From positions 1 through 33,135 of IMG/VR virus record IMGVR_UViG_3300036835_000388: DNA of 33,135 nucleotides. One strand, written 5' to 3'. Shown piece by piece: positions 7,429 through 14,056 of the stretch (position 1 is the first letter of the stretch; each line of letters starts with the position of its first letter). Both the position numbers and the translations under genes were made by a program. Under the pieces are notes generated by a model that searched no databases, was not told the origin of the DNA, and saw only the letters and a program-made list of their open reading frames with translations. This stretch comes from a virus.

Positions 7429-7787
7429 GCCAGATCTGCTGCAGGAACTGTGGTGGCGAGGTCTTCGTCAACCCGCAGCTGATCGTCAATCCGCAGGGGG
7501 GCACCGACGTGTTCCTCTGCTGCAAGAACTGCGGCCAGCCCGCGTACCTCTTCAACGAGGATGACGCGGACGTGGTCCAGGCAATGGCTGAGTTCTTCCT
7601 CGACCCCGAGAAGACCAGCCTCAGTACAGAACAACCATCGATTACATGTCCCCGGTGTGGGAGGACCTCGTACAACCCGAACGACATCCGTGAGGGCTAC
7701 TGCGGGTTCTGCCACGACTGGACTCAGAAAGGTCACATCCATGAAGGACAGCAGGAAGGAAGGCGCAATGGTCCAGGAGACCGCTAG
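7425..7787 (+). CDS. Double zinc-ribbon protein, 120 aa
   Basis: ATG 7425 overlaps the previous TGA (ATGA). The N-terminus has CCRNCGG with CCKNCGQ about 25 residues later, forming one zinc ribbon. The C-terminal CPRCGRTSYNPNDIREGYCG followed by FCHDW is the signature I associate with short actinobacterial and phage zinc-ribbon proteins. Such ribbons usually bind nucleic acid or partner proteins; the specific target is unknown. The last 20 bases overlap the next gene. Confidence 0.7.
   Translation: MSQICCRNCGGEVFVNPQLIVNPQGGTDVFLCCKNCGQPAYLFNEDDADVVQAMAEFFLDPEKTSLSTEQPSITCPRCGRTSYNPNDIREGYCGFCHDWTQKGHIHEGQQEGRRNGPGDR
7734..7748 (+). promoter_or_regulatory. Start-associated sequence inside the upstream gene
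   Basis: CACATCCATGAAGGA lies within the 3' end of the preceding gene and 19 bases before ATG 7768, with a second GGAAGGAAGG directly ahead of that ATG. It is the one clear copy that is fully inside a coding region. Confidence 0.5.
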
Positions 7788-7998
7788 CCTGCACGAGAAG
7801 GCCGTCCAGGCCATTGCCAAGGGTGAGGTGGACCCAACCCCCAAGGCGCGTCGGAAGAGGGCTCAGAATCGCTCTACGCGCGTCCAGCACGTCGTCGTCT
7901 ACCCGCCGGTCTGGGCCAAGGCTCAGGAGATCCTGGCCGGAAAGCACGGCTTCACCAAGATCGAGGTCGTCTCCGAGAACGAGGTGATCGTCCGATGA
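7768..7998 (+). CDS. Small basic protein, 76 aa
   Basis: ATG 7768 follows GGAAGGAAGG; an alternative in-frame ATG at 7741 belongs to the start-associated motif and would add nine residues. The product has a basic centre (KARRKRAQNRSTRVQ) and a C-terminal VVVYPPVWAKAQEI ... IEVVSENEVIVR segment. I recall similar small proteins in actinophages, in which a basic stretch precedes a short alpha/beta domain. Nucleic-acid binding is plausible from charge only. The stop overlaps the next start (ATGA). Confidence 0.6.
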   Translation: MVQETASLHEKAVQAIAKGEVDPTPKARRKRAQNRSTRVQHVVVYPPVWAKAQEILAGKHGFTKIEVVSENEVIVR

Positions 7999-8288
7999 GC
8001 ACGATGCCACGTCCACACTGGGGCTGGATGTTCGACTCGTACGAGGAGACCATCGCCATGCAGGCAGCAGTCCCGATCCGCTCCATCCCATGCACCTTCT
8101 GCGGGGCCAAGGAAGGTGATGAGTGCAAGACCAGAGGTGGGCAGATCATCGAGATCACCCCGCCCAACGCCTACGACACCTACCACGAGGCCAGGCACTA
8201 CGCCCAGGCTGCCTTCTGGAAGGGCATGAGGAGCGTGTTGGACTCAGTCGAGAGGCAGCTTCGCGCCAAGACGTGGAGGGCAGCATGA
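7995..8288 (+). CDS. Zinc-finger protein with C-x2-C / H motif, 97 aa
   Basis: ATG 7995 overlaps the previous TGA. The core CTFCGAKEGDECKTRGG followed about 20 residues later by YHEARH matches a short zinc-finger type frequent in actinobacteria and their phages (C-x2-C-x6-C ... H-x3-H), sometimes associated with DNA-binding proteins. The N-terminal 30 residues (PHWGWMFDSYEET) are Trp/Tyr-rich. Specific function is unknown. It ends in an ATGA overlap with the next gene. Confidence 0.65.
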   Translation: MSTMPRPHWGWMFDSYEETIAMQAAVPIRSIPCTFCGAKEGDECKTRGGQIIEITPPNAYDTYHEARHYAQAAFWKGMRSVLDSVERQLRAKTWRAA

Positions 8289-8461
8289 CGGGCCCGTTCA
8301 AGGTCGACGCGGTCACCCACTTCACCGATGAGATCGGGACCGTGGAGATCTCCACCTTCCGCGATGACCTGGTGCTGGTCATCCCGGCCGGTCTCCAGGT
8401 CTCCGGGATCACCCACATCGAGGACCAGACCTACGTCCACGTGACGAGGGCTGAGTCATGA
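8285..8461 (+). CDS. Small hypothetical protein, 58 aa
   Basis: The ATG at 8285 overlaps the previous TGA, and the next gene's ATG (8458) overlaps this stop. The 58 residues alternate polar and hydrophobic positions (VEISTFRDDLVLVIPAGLQV), suggesting a small beta-rich domain. No motif is recognised. The call depends on its position inside an unbroken chain of coupled genes. Confidence 0.55.
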   Translation: MTGPFKVDAVTHFTDEIGTVEISTFRDDLVLVIPAGLQVSGITHIEDQTYVHVTRAES

Positions 8462-8757
8462 GGATCTGCTGGGTCTCCACCTGCGGCAAGCCGGCCGAGC
8501 TGATCGAGCTGGACACCCAGCGGCTGTGGTGCCGGGCATGTCACCTGGCGTTCTACGCCCAGCTGAACACTATCCGGGCGGACAGCTTCCACCGAAACCG
8601 GCGTCGGGTCCTGACCCAGCGCAAGGTCTCCGATCGAGACGCCAAAGGCGTGTCCTATGTGGCCCGGTCACCCCGACCGAAGCCACCCATCTATCGGGCC
8701 CACGGGACCGAGCTCCTCGGTGGTGCCTGGGAGCAGGGGAAGAACGGGAGGCACTGA
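8458..8757 (+). CDS. Small protein with zinc ribbon and basic tail, 99 aa
   Basis: The N-terminus MRICWVSTCGKPAELIE ... LWCRACHLAF has four Cys in a C-x4-C ... C-x2-C ribbon plus a His. It is followed by an Arg/Lys-rich stretch (FHRNRRRVLTQRKVSDRD) and a Pro-rich end. Zinc and nucleic-acid binding is the natural reading, not proven. It overlaps both neighbours (ATGA upstream, TGATG downstream). Confidence 0.6.
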   Translation: MRICWVSTCGKPAELIELDTQRLWCRACHLAFYAQLNTIRADSFHRNRRRVLTQRKVSDRDAKGVSYVARSPRPKPPIYRAHGTELLGGAWEQGKNGRH

Positions 8758-8942
8758 TGGTCACCGGATATGAGGTGGAGTACTACGCCAACATCAGCTC
8801 CATCGCGAAGTCGCTGAACCGGATCGCCAACTGTCTGGAGGCCAGCGAGTACCGGGCCCGGAGCAAGGACGTTCCCCAGGTCCTGGAGAAGACGGCTCAG
8901 ACCGAGACGGGGGCGGTCACCTCTCCCAAGGACGAGGAGTGA
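8757..8942 (+). CDS. Small helical protein, 61 aa
   Basis: ATG 8757 overlaps the upstream TGA. Residues 8-35 form a likely amphipathic helix (YYANISSIAKSLNRIANCLE), followed by a polar, charged tail. No family is recognised. The helix could mediate dimerisation, but the sequence gives nothing more. It abuts the next gene (GTG 8943). Confidence 0.5.
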   Translation: MVTGYEVEYYANISSIAKSLNRIANCLEASEYRARSKDVPQVLEKTAQTETGAVTSPKDEE

Positions 8943-9170
8943 GTGCCCATGGTGTGGGTTGGCATCGCGATTGCGGGCGTAGCGGGAGTGGTCCTCGGCT
9001 ACGCCATCGCCGTAGTTGGCACCTGGGCTCGGCTGCACCGGCAGGAGTCGGAGCTGAGAGCCCTGATCAACGCGGTGGTGGTGGAGCGGAGTATGAACCG
9101 CCACGACTCGATCAGCTCGACCTGGGTCCAGCAGGAGCTGGAGACGATGCTCCACAAGGAGTACGGGTGA
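8943..9170 (+). CDS. Small single-span membrane protein, 75 aa
   Basis: GTG 8943 follows the previous TGA directly; ATG 8949 is an alternative start. A glycine-rich hydrophobic helix at about residues 4-28 (WVGIAIAGVAGVVLGYAIAV) is followed by a charged helical tail. This is typical of a signal-anchored inner-membrane protein. Such small phage proteins include lysis accessory and Rz/holin-like proteins, but nothing here identifies it. It overlaps the next gene by GTGA. Confidence 0.6.
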   Translation: MPMVWVGIAIAGVAGVVLGYAIAVVGTWARLHRQESELRALINAVVVERSMNRHDSISSTWVQQELETMLHKEYG

Positions 9171-9424
9171 TCGGCGAGGCACCGCGTCATGCCGAGCCCG
9201 AGAAGCCGCACTTCACCTACTACGACCACACCACCACGCTCTCCTTCGTCTGGGACGGGGTGAGCGAGGCGATCGAGGTCAGCTTGGGCGGCTACATGGA
9301 GCCGGTCATCGACACCATCCAGGTGAGCTCGGTGGTACCTGGCACCAAGATGGGCGCGCTCGCCTGGCTGCAGTACTTCCAGGCGGCGTGCCGGGTCTAC
9401 ATCATCCGGAAGGAGCAGGAATGA
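9167..9424 (+). CDS. Small hypothetical protein, 85 aa
   Basis: GTG 9167 overlaps the upstream TGA. The product carries a polar N-terminus, then beta-like segments (TTTLSFVWDGVSEAIEVSL) and an aromatic helix (LAWLQYFQAACRVYII). I do not recognise it. It overlaps the next ATG (9421) by four bases, so it is part of the same coupled block. Confidence 0.55.
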   Translation: MIGEAPRHAEPEKPHFTYYDHTTTLSFVWDGVSEAIEVSLGGYMEPVIDTIQVSSVVPGTKMGALAWLQYFQAACRVYIIRKEQE

Positions 9425-10116
9425 GTGAGGAGTCGCACGGAGTGCATCCGCTGATGTCCATGCTGTTCGAGCATCAGTCATTCGTGGGGCCGGCAGAGGG
9501 GATCGAGACCGAGATCCTGCCGATCACCCAGCAGATGGACTTCGGTCCGGGCAGCGGCGCGATCATGGCCATGGCGAACACCGCCCTCGAGAACGACCTG
9601 GTGATCGTCAAGGGTCTGGACCCGAGCAAGTACGCCGAGGAGTTCCCGGACTGGGAGACCAGGCACCTGCACGTGCTGTGCCAGGCGTTCTCTCGGGAGG
9701 ATCCGGAGCTGCGAATCGGCTGGTTCAGCCGGCTGAAGCTGATCCCGATCAGCACCTACCGGTACCGGCAGGCCCGGAAGTGGCTCAAGGAGGGCTTCCC
9801 CGAGGAGCTCCCGGACTGGGTGGACGACTACTACACCGAGTTCGCGGACCATCTCTCGGTGGCCGCTCCCGAGCTGGTACCCAAGGTGGTCCAGTGTCCG
9901 AACTGCAAGAAGCGCAACGTGTCCCTGGAGGTCACCCGCCGGCTCGACTACATGTGCAAGGTCGGCGTCCTCCAGCACGAGGGAGAGGACATGTACGTGC
10001 CGATCACCGAGGTGGACGACCAGTCCACCCACACCGCCCAGCTGCGCTGCCTGGATTGTGGTGCCCACGCCGATCTCGAGGACTCGGAGTGGACCCTTCC
10101 AGGGATCAGCAGCTGA
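9421..10116 (+). CDS. Hypothetical protein with C-terminal zinc ribbon, 231 aa
   Basis: This is the last and largest gene of the coupled block. The N-terminal 150 residues are helical and acidic/aromatic (EFPDWETRHLHVLCQAF, YRQARKWLKEGFPEELPDWVDDYY). A C-terminal ribbon uses CPNCKKR near residue 159 and CLDCG near residue 210. No catalytic motif is seen. Function is unknown; the ribbon fits the metal-binding theme of this operon. It is followed by a promoter-like sequence and a terminator. Confidence 0.6.
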   Translation: MSEESHGVHPLMSMLFEHQSFVGPAEGIETEILPITQQMDFGPGSGAIMAMANTALENDLVIVKGLDPSKYAEEFPDWETRHLHVLCQAFSREDPELRIGWFSRLKLIPISTYRYRQARKWLKEGFPEELPDWVDDYYTEFADHLSVAAPELVPKVVQCPNCKKRNVSLEVTRRLDYMCKVGVLQHEGEDMYVPITEVDDQSTHTAQLRCLDCGAHADLEDSEWTLPGISS

Positions 10117-10121
10117 AAGAC

Positions 10122-10151
10122 TGGACTGTTGTGTCGCGTTTGTGATACAAT
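10122..10151 (+). promoter_or_regulatory. Putative sigma-70-type promoter
   Basis: TGGACT (10122-10127) and TACAAT (10146-10151) are separated by 18 bases. The -10 box is one mismatch from TATAAT, and the -35 box is a modest match to TTGACA. It lies just after a stop codon and ahead of a short hairpin-terminator unit. Transcription would start near 10158. Confidence 0.45.
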
Positions 10152-10157
10152 GGACCT

Positions 10158-10221
10158 AAGTCCCTAGGTACGCATGTGCCTGGGACACCGCAGGCCCCGT
10201 GTAGAAGACGCGGGGCCTTTT
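10158..10221 (+). ncRNA. Possible short leader or small RNA (about 65 nt)
   Basis: Between the putative promoter and the terminator lies an untranslated stretch that can fold as GTCCC (10160-10164) plus AGG pairing with CCT plus GGGAC (10179-10186). The terminator stem follows. This could be a small RNA or an attenuating leader of the membrane-protein gene at 10260. Expression is not shown by the sequence. Confidence 0.3.
10192..10221 (+). terminator. Rho-independent terminator / attenuator
   Basis: AGGCCCCG (10192-10199) pairs with CGGGGCCT (10211-10218), extendable by one wobble and one GC pair, and ends in a TTTT run. It would stop transcripts from the putative promoter after about 65 nt unless read through. 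Confidence 0.75.
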
Positions 10222-10231
10222 GCATGTCATC

Positions 10232-10247
10232 CATCACATGAAAGGGA
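10232..10247 (+). promoter_or_regulatory. Start-associated sequence deciding ATG 10260
   Basis: CATCACATGAAAGGGA is a full-length copy of the motif. An ATG at 10248 touches the Shine-Dalgarno sequence and is too close for initiation, so ATG 10260 (12 bases away, same frame) is preferred. Confidence 0.7.
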
Positions 10248-10259
10248 ATGGAAACCGAC

Positions 10260-11093
10260 ATGAGCGCAATGGCAGTAGAAACCCAAGTGAGGCCCGGGGT
10301 GCCGACCCCGGAACAGGTCCTCGTGGACAGCCGGTCTCGCACCGAGCGGTTCTCGAGCTGGGTCCGCGAGAAGTGGGGCCAGCTCAAGGGCTGGCTCAGC
10401 CGCGCGTGGAGCTGGACCACCGACAAGGTGGTCTCGGCGTACCGCTGGACTCGAGACCAGGTGGTCCTGCCGGCGGTCGACTGGACCGTTCGGAACACCC
10501 GACGCGCAGCCGCGTGGACTCGGGACTCGGCGATCCGCCTGTGGAACTGGGCGGCCCCATTCAGGAACTGGGTGGTGGGCTCGGCCGTGATCGTGGCCGA
10601 CGCCGGCATCACCGTGTGGTCCTGGAGGGTGCTCGGCACCAAGGTCTGGCTGCTGGCCCTGATCGGTGGTGCCGTCATCGGTGGCGTCATCGCTCACCGT
10701 CGCAAGATCCGCAAGGCCAAGAAGCAGATCCCGGTGACCGTGCCGGGTGACTCGATCGTGATCCCGGACCTCGCACTCACTCCGTCCCAGGAGCAGGCGC
10801 TGGCCGACCGGATGAACCACCTCGCCGACTCCGCCCGGGCCGCCGCCCAGAACAACAACAAGCAGCTCTCCTCGAACCACGAGGGTCGGCTGTACCTGGT
10901 GACCCAGCGGCTGCACGGTTCCAGCCAGCCTGCGAACTACATCTTCGACCTGTACCGCTCCATCCAGGAGCGGGACCTCGGCGTCGACGACGCCGCTGAG
11001 CGCTACACCTGGTCGGCCGTCCGCAAGGGCATGGTCGAGGAGGACAAGCAGGTCAAGAAGCTCCTGGCGGAGACCGCCGGGAGCTCGGTCTGA
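10260..11093 (+). CDS. Trp-rich two-span membrane protein, 277 aa
   Basis: The N-terminal part (about residues 28-100) is an amphipathic stretch with Trp every 7-11 residues (WVREKWGQLKGWLSRAWSW, AYRWTRDQVVLPAVDWT, AAAWTRDSAIRLWNW), resembling surface-lying membrane helices. Two hydrophobic helices follow at roughly 103-122 and 125-142, then a basic stop (HRRKIRKAKK). The C-terminal 130 residues are soluble and helical. It may shape or associate with the host membrane; no family is recognised. It has its own upstream promoter-like element, terminator and strong start motif. Confidence 0.65.
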   Translation: MSAMAVETQVRPGVPTPEQVLVDSRSRTERFSSWVREKWGQLKGWLSRAWSWTTDKVVSAYRWTRDQVVLPAVDWTVRNTRRAAAWTRDSAIRLWNWAAPFRNWVVGSAVIVADAGITVWSWRVLGTKVWLLALIGGAVIGGVIAHRRKIRKAKKQIPVTVPGDSIVIPDLALTPSQEQALADRMNHLADSARAAAQNNNKQLSSNHEGRLYLVTQRLHGSSQPANYIFDLYRSIQERDLGVDDAAERYTWSAVRKGMVEEDKQVKKLLAETAGSSV

Positions 11094-11104
11094 TCCACGC
11101 AGCT

Positions 11105-11132
11105 AGGGGTGGAGGAGAGATCCTCCACCCCT
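11105..11132 (+). terminator. Hairpin terminator (12-bp perfect stem, GAGA loop)
   Basis: AGGGGTGGAGGA (11105-11116) pairs with TCCTCCACCCCT (11121-11132) across a GAGA tetraloop, followed by TTCTGTG. The U-tract is weak, but the stem is strong and lies directly after the membrane-protein stop. Confidence 0.6.
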
Positions 11133-11135
11133 TCT

Positions 11136-11151
11136 GTGTGAGAAAGGGAGA
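11136..11151 (+). promoter_or_regulatory. Divergent start-associated sequence for the gene at 11158
   Basis: TGTGTGAGAAAGGGAG keeps the AGAAAGGGAG Shine-Dalgarno core 7 bases before ATG 11158, but the CATCCATG half is degraded. Confidence 0.45.
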
Positions 11152-11157
11152 GGACCA

Positions 11158-11415
11158 ATGGCAACGACAGTGATCACATTCCAGGCGATCGTCGAGACCA
11201 GCGAGAACAACATGGCTCCCTCAGTCAACTTCGTGGCCCAGAAGGTGCTGGCCACGTTTCCGCACGGACTTCGCAACGCCCGATTCGGGATGGCGATGTT
11301 CGACGAGAAGGACAACCTGAAGTGGACCCACGTCTTCGGTGAGGGGAACGAGGCGTTGCGCTTGGCCATGGAAGCCGAGTGGGGTCCCGAGGGAGAGGGA
11401 CCGAAGGTCGCATGA
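11158..11415 (+). CDS. Small hypothetical protein, 85 aa
   Basis: The ATG follows a strong AGAAAGGGAG. The product appears to be a small mixed alpha/beta domain (VITFQAIVET ... VNFVAQKVLATFPHGLRNARFGMAMFDEKDNLKWTHVF), with no Cys and no membrane helix. The family is unknown. It overlaps the next gene by ATGA. Confidence 0.6.
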   Translation: MATTVITFQAIVETSENNMAPSVNFVAQKVLATFPHGLRNARFGMAMFDEKDNLKWTHVFGEGNEALRLAMEAEWGPEGEGPKVA

Positions 11416-11795
11416 GCATCGCCCCGGAGGACCAACAGTTGCGAGAGGCGATCAACCAGATCGTCTACGCCCAGTACCGGTATGGGGAGGAGCGGATCTT
11501 GTTCCTAGGTCCGCGCGGGGAACTCCGGGACGTGCTCTACCCGAGTGAGGGCAGCTCTGCATTGCACGCCAAGCGTGTGGAGCTGCTCTCCCGGGGCGAG
11601 CTCGGAGCCGTCGTACATCTGTCCATCGCCGACTACCACGGCCGCGGTCGCCTGACCATGGTCGAGGTGATCGGCGATGACGAGATCCATACCCTAGCCA
11701 GCTGGCCTTCTGAAGGTCAGTGGATAGGGCCCAGGCCAGACGCTCAGGAGCGCTGGCACGAACTGTGGGGAGAGGAGGAAGACCAGGAGAGCTGA
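11412..11795 (+). CDS. Hypothetical protein, 127 aa
   Basis: ATG 11412 overlaps the upstream TGA; an in-frame ATG at 11379 has no such coupling. The sequence alternates helix and strand segments and ends in a Trp/Glu-rich tail (WHELWGEEEDQES). No recognised motif. A -strand frame spanning 11452-13743 overlaps this gene and is treated as an antisense shadow. Confidence 0.55.
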   Translation: MSIAPEDQQLREAINQIVYAQYRYGEERILFLGPRGELRDVLYPSEGSSALHAKRVELLSRGELGAVVHLSIADYHGRGRLTMVEVIGDDEIHTLASWPSEGQWIGPRPDAQERWHELWGEEEDQES

Positions 11796-11816
11796 CCCAA
11801 GAGATAACCCCTCCAA

Positions 11817-11834
11817 CATCACATGAAAGAAGGA
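11817..11834 (+). promoter_or_regulatory. Start-associated sequence for the gene at 11842
   Basis: CATCACATGAAAGAAGGA, a copy with a short insertion in the purine part, precedes GTG 11842 by 7 bases. Confidence 0.6.
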
Positions 11835-11841
11835 ACCAGAT

Positions 11842-12120
11842 GTGACCGAAGAGACCATCCATCGTCTTCGGTTCTCTGTCGACGTGCCCATCAAGACCAA
11901 GACCGGCAAGCCGTTGGTGCCCGCACTCTCCACGCGGGCGCTGAACCGGATTGCCGCCTACGCACGAGTCTGTGCGTTTGAGGGCATGGAGACCAAGGCG
12001 GAAGTCGTCTACGACGAGAACCTCTTCGCCCAACACGTGCACCACCACGACGCAACGATCGGTCGTTGCCGTCCGGACTACCAGGCCGCACACGACGGTC
12101 TGGGTCCCCTCATCAAGTGA
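11842..12120 (+). CDS. Small hypothetical protein with GTG start, 92 aa
   Basis: The start is GTG 11842. An overlapping ATG at 11840 reads ATG-TGA and so would end at once, a start-stop arrangement that could compete for ribosomes. The product begins HRLRFSVDVPIKTKTG and contains a helix (ALNRIAAYARVCAFEG) and a His cluster (QHVHHHDATIG) that might hold a metal. It has no recognised family and is followed by the AAA+ ATPase gene. Confidence 0.6.
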   Translation: MTEETIHRLRFSVDVPIKTKTGKPLVPALSTRALNRIAAYARVCAFEGMETKAEVVYDENLFAQHVHHHDATIGRCRPDYQAAHDGLGPLIK

Positions 12121-12135
12121 CCCCAGCAGTACGAC

Positions 12136-12148
12136 CCCATGAAAGGAG
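12136..12148 (+). promoter_or_regulatory. Start-associated sequence for the AAA+ gene
   Basis: CCCATGAAAGGAG lies 11 bases before ATG 12160. The ATG inside the motif (12139) is in frame, so automated calling would add seven residues. Confidence 0.65.
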
Positions 12149-12159
12149 TCTTCAGGCCA

Positions 12160-13716
12160 ATGGCTGAAGACAATCTGTGGAGTGACAAGACCATGAAGGC
12201 GACGGCGAAGAAGGTGGATGACTTCTTGGCCGACATCGCGGGCGGACGGGTGACCGTCGAGTCTGCGTTCGAGTACCGGGAGGATGGCGGCATCCGGATC
12301 GCCCTCCCCCAGGTGCCCTCGAAGATGAGCCTGAAGAAGGCAGCGAACATGCTGATCGCTCAGGCCGAAGCCGAGGAGGCGACGTACGAGTACGCCCAGC
12401 AGCTGAAGTGCCGGCCGCTGGACGGGGCGTTCGCCTTCAACAAGGTGTTCAAGGAGCTGTACGGCATGACCGCGATCGGGAAGGAGATCCGTGGGTTCTT
12501 CGGCAGCCAGCCGCCAGAGCTCAAGTACGTCCAGGTCTCTCCGACCGAGCGGGTCCAGGTGCCGTTCGGCCTGCTGGCGTTCCCTCCGTGGGGGGCGGAG
12601 TTCTACCTGCAGAACGCCATGGACCCGGACTACGGCCTGTGCCTGCACATCGGCGTGCACGCCAAGAAGAAGTACGAGCGGCAGGTCCAGGGCCTGCTGA
12701 TCATGGTGGAGCAGTACGTCCGGGCGAACTCGCTCTACAAGAACAAGGCACTCCGCGGGGTCACCGCTGGTGAGGAGCCCGAGTTCTACAACCCCTACGA
12801 GATCGACCGGACCACCGTCGCGTACTCCAAGGACGTGTACGAGGCTCTGACCGATCAGATCTGGGGGATCATCGAATGCGCGGAGCTGATCCGCGAGTCC
12901 AACGCCGGGTACGAGGTGAAGGACAAGGAGACCGGGGAGACGATCACTCTCGAGAGCGGCGAGCCGCTGGTCGAGAAGACCCACATCCGGATCGGCAACA
13001 ACGTCCTGCTGCACGGCGAGAACGGCACCGGCAAGACGCTGGCCGCCGCGATCACCGGGCAGTTCTGCCTGGAGTACGGGTGGACGTTCGTCGAGGCCCG
13101 CTGGGACGAGAACCTGGTGGGCGTGCTCCGCTTCGTGGAGCGCGTCGGATCTCCTGCGGTGGTGGTGATCGAGGACGTGGAGAACCTGTTCTCCCGGCCC
13201 GACGCCATGAAGAAGCTCCTCGGGGAGTTCGATGGCATGCGTACCAAGGGCTTCGACCTGATGCTGCTGATGACCAGCAACCACGTCGGGGAGCTGCCCA
13301 AGTCCATGCTCGGGGGGCATCGGATCGATCACACCATCTACGTGTCCGACCTGGACAAGGAGGGTGTGGAGCGTCTGATCAACGTGCTCGTCCCGGCTTC
13401 GCAGCGGGAGGAGCTCGACTACGAGCAGTTGCACACGGCCTACGAAGGCTTCACGCCGTCGTGGATCGTCCGCAACCTCGAGGACGTGGGGAAGCACAGC
13501 ATCATCCGGACCAAGAAGGTCGGTCAGCCACACGCGACCGAGGACTTCGTCCGGGCAGCTCACGCGCTGCGTCCGGCCTGGACCCTCCACCAGGAGGCGA
13601 CGGACCGGCCCGAGCGTCCCAAGATGGAGCTCGCTCTGCTGGAGCTCTTCTCGGAGGCACTGCGCGACCACTACGTGGACGTGGGTGACACCGGGGAGAT
13701 CTTGGTCAGGGACTGA
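12160..13716 (+). CDS. AAA+ family ATPase, 518 aa
   Basis: The C-terminal half is an AAA+ module: Walker A GENGTGKT at residues 286-293, Walker B-like VVVIEDVE at 334-341, and a sensor-1-like LLMTSN about 40 residues on, then a helical lid (EGVERLINVL). In Walker B the acidic pair is Glu-Asp rather than Asp-Glu. The N-terminal 270 residues are unassigned and would supply substrate or partner binding. Closest in type are Cdc48/FtsH-like AAA proteins of actinophages without a protease domain, so a remodelling role is likely; the target is unknown. ATG 12160 is chosen from the start-associated motif. A bulged hairpin follows the gene. Confidence 0.8.
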   Translation: MAEDNLWSDKTMKATAKKVDDFLADIAGGRVTVESAFEYREDGGIRIALPQVPSKMSLKKAANMLIAQAEAEEATYEYAQQLKCRPLDGAFAFNKVFKELYGMTAIGKEIRGFFGSQPPELKYVQVSPTERVQVPFGLLAFPPWGAEFYLQNAMDPDYGLCLHIGVHAKKKYERQVQGLLIMVEQYVRANSLYKNKALRGVTAGEEPEFYNPYEIDRTTVAYSKDVYEALTDQIWGIIECAELIRESNAGYEVKDKETGETITLESGEPLVEKTHIRIGNNVLLHGENGTGKTLAAAITGQFCLEYGWTFVEARWDENLVGVLRFVERVGSPAVVVIEDVENLFSRPDAMKKLLGEFDGMRTKGFDLMLLMTSNHVGELPKSMLGGHRIDHTIYVSDLDKEGVERLINVLVPASQREELDYEQLHTAYEGFTPSWIVRNLEDVGKHSIIRTKKVGQPHATEDFVRAAHALRPAWTLHQEATDRPERPKMELALLELFSEALRDHYVDVGDTGEILVRD

Positions 13717-13728
13717 CCAGAGCCACCT

Positions 13729-13764
13729 CGGAGGGTGGGGCATAGAGTGCCGCCCTGCCCTCCG
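13729..13764 (+). terminator. Intergenic hairpin with bulged stem
   Basis: CGGAGGG (13729-13735) pairs with CCCTCCG (13758-13764), and an inner GGGC/GCCC stem follows. There is no T-run. It sits four bases ahead of a start-associated motif variant. Confidence 0.45.
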
Positions 13765-13768
13765 GGGT

Positions 13769-13781
13769 CATCCAGGAAGGA
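13769..13781 (+). promoter_or_regulatory. Start-associated sequence variant
   Basis: CATCCAGGAAGGA lies 5 bases before ATG 13787. It is the variant in which the internal ATG is changed to AGG. Confidence 0.55.
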
Positions 13782-13786
13782 ATGCA

Positions 13787-14056
13787 ATGGAGATCAGAGA
13801 GGCCTTCGGGGAGGAGGCCATCCGGATCGCCGGCGCGGATGTCGGTGGTCACGAAGAGAATGAACTCCGCGAGGTCATCCGTGAGCTCGCAGAGAGCAAT
13901 CGGATGGAGTTCACCAGAGAGGACGAGAACCTGGCCGTGGGCTGCTTCATCGCGGGACGAACCTACCAGTCGGACATCGAGCCGATGTTCCCGATCCCGC
14001 TGGTGTTGCTGCCCGAGTTCATGGCTTGGATGGTGGAGAGGGTCACCCATGAGTGA
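13787..14056 (+). CDS. Small acidic protein, 89 aa
   Basis: The ATG follows the GGAAGGA motif. The product is acidic and mostly helical (EAFGEEAIRIAG, ENELREVIRELAE), ending in a hydrophobic PIPLVLLPEFMAWMVERV stretch that may be a buried helix rather than a membrane span. No family recognised. It overlaps the next gene by 8 bases (ATGAGTGA). Confidence 0.6.
   Translation: MEIREAFGEEAIRIAGADVGGHEENELREVIRELAESNRMEFTREDENLAVGCFIAGRTYQSDIEPMFPIPLVLLPEFMAWMVERVTHE

Noticed and set aside
8943-9170. Holin assignment for the small membrane protein (also considered for 2562-3026)
   Set aside because: A membrane helix alone is not enough, and no endolysin gene is visible next to either.
12139-12141. 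ATG as start of the AAA+ gene (likewise 3079 and 15797)
   Set aside because: These ATGs are part of the recurring start-associated motif and lie within or before the Shine-Dalgarno sequence; the start a short distance downstream has proper spacing.
11452-13743. A 763-codon - strand open frame opposite the AAA+ gene
   Set aside because: It is antisense to a gene with clear Walker motifs and spans the neighbouring genes and intergenic hairpin; long antisense frames are common in GC-rich DNA.
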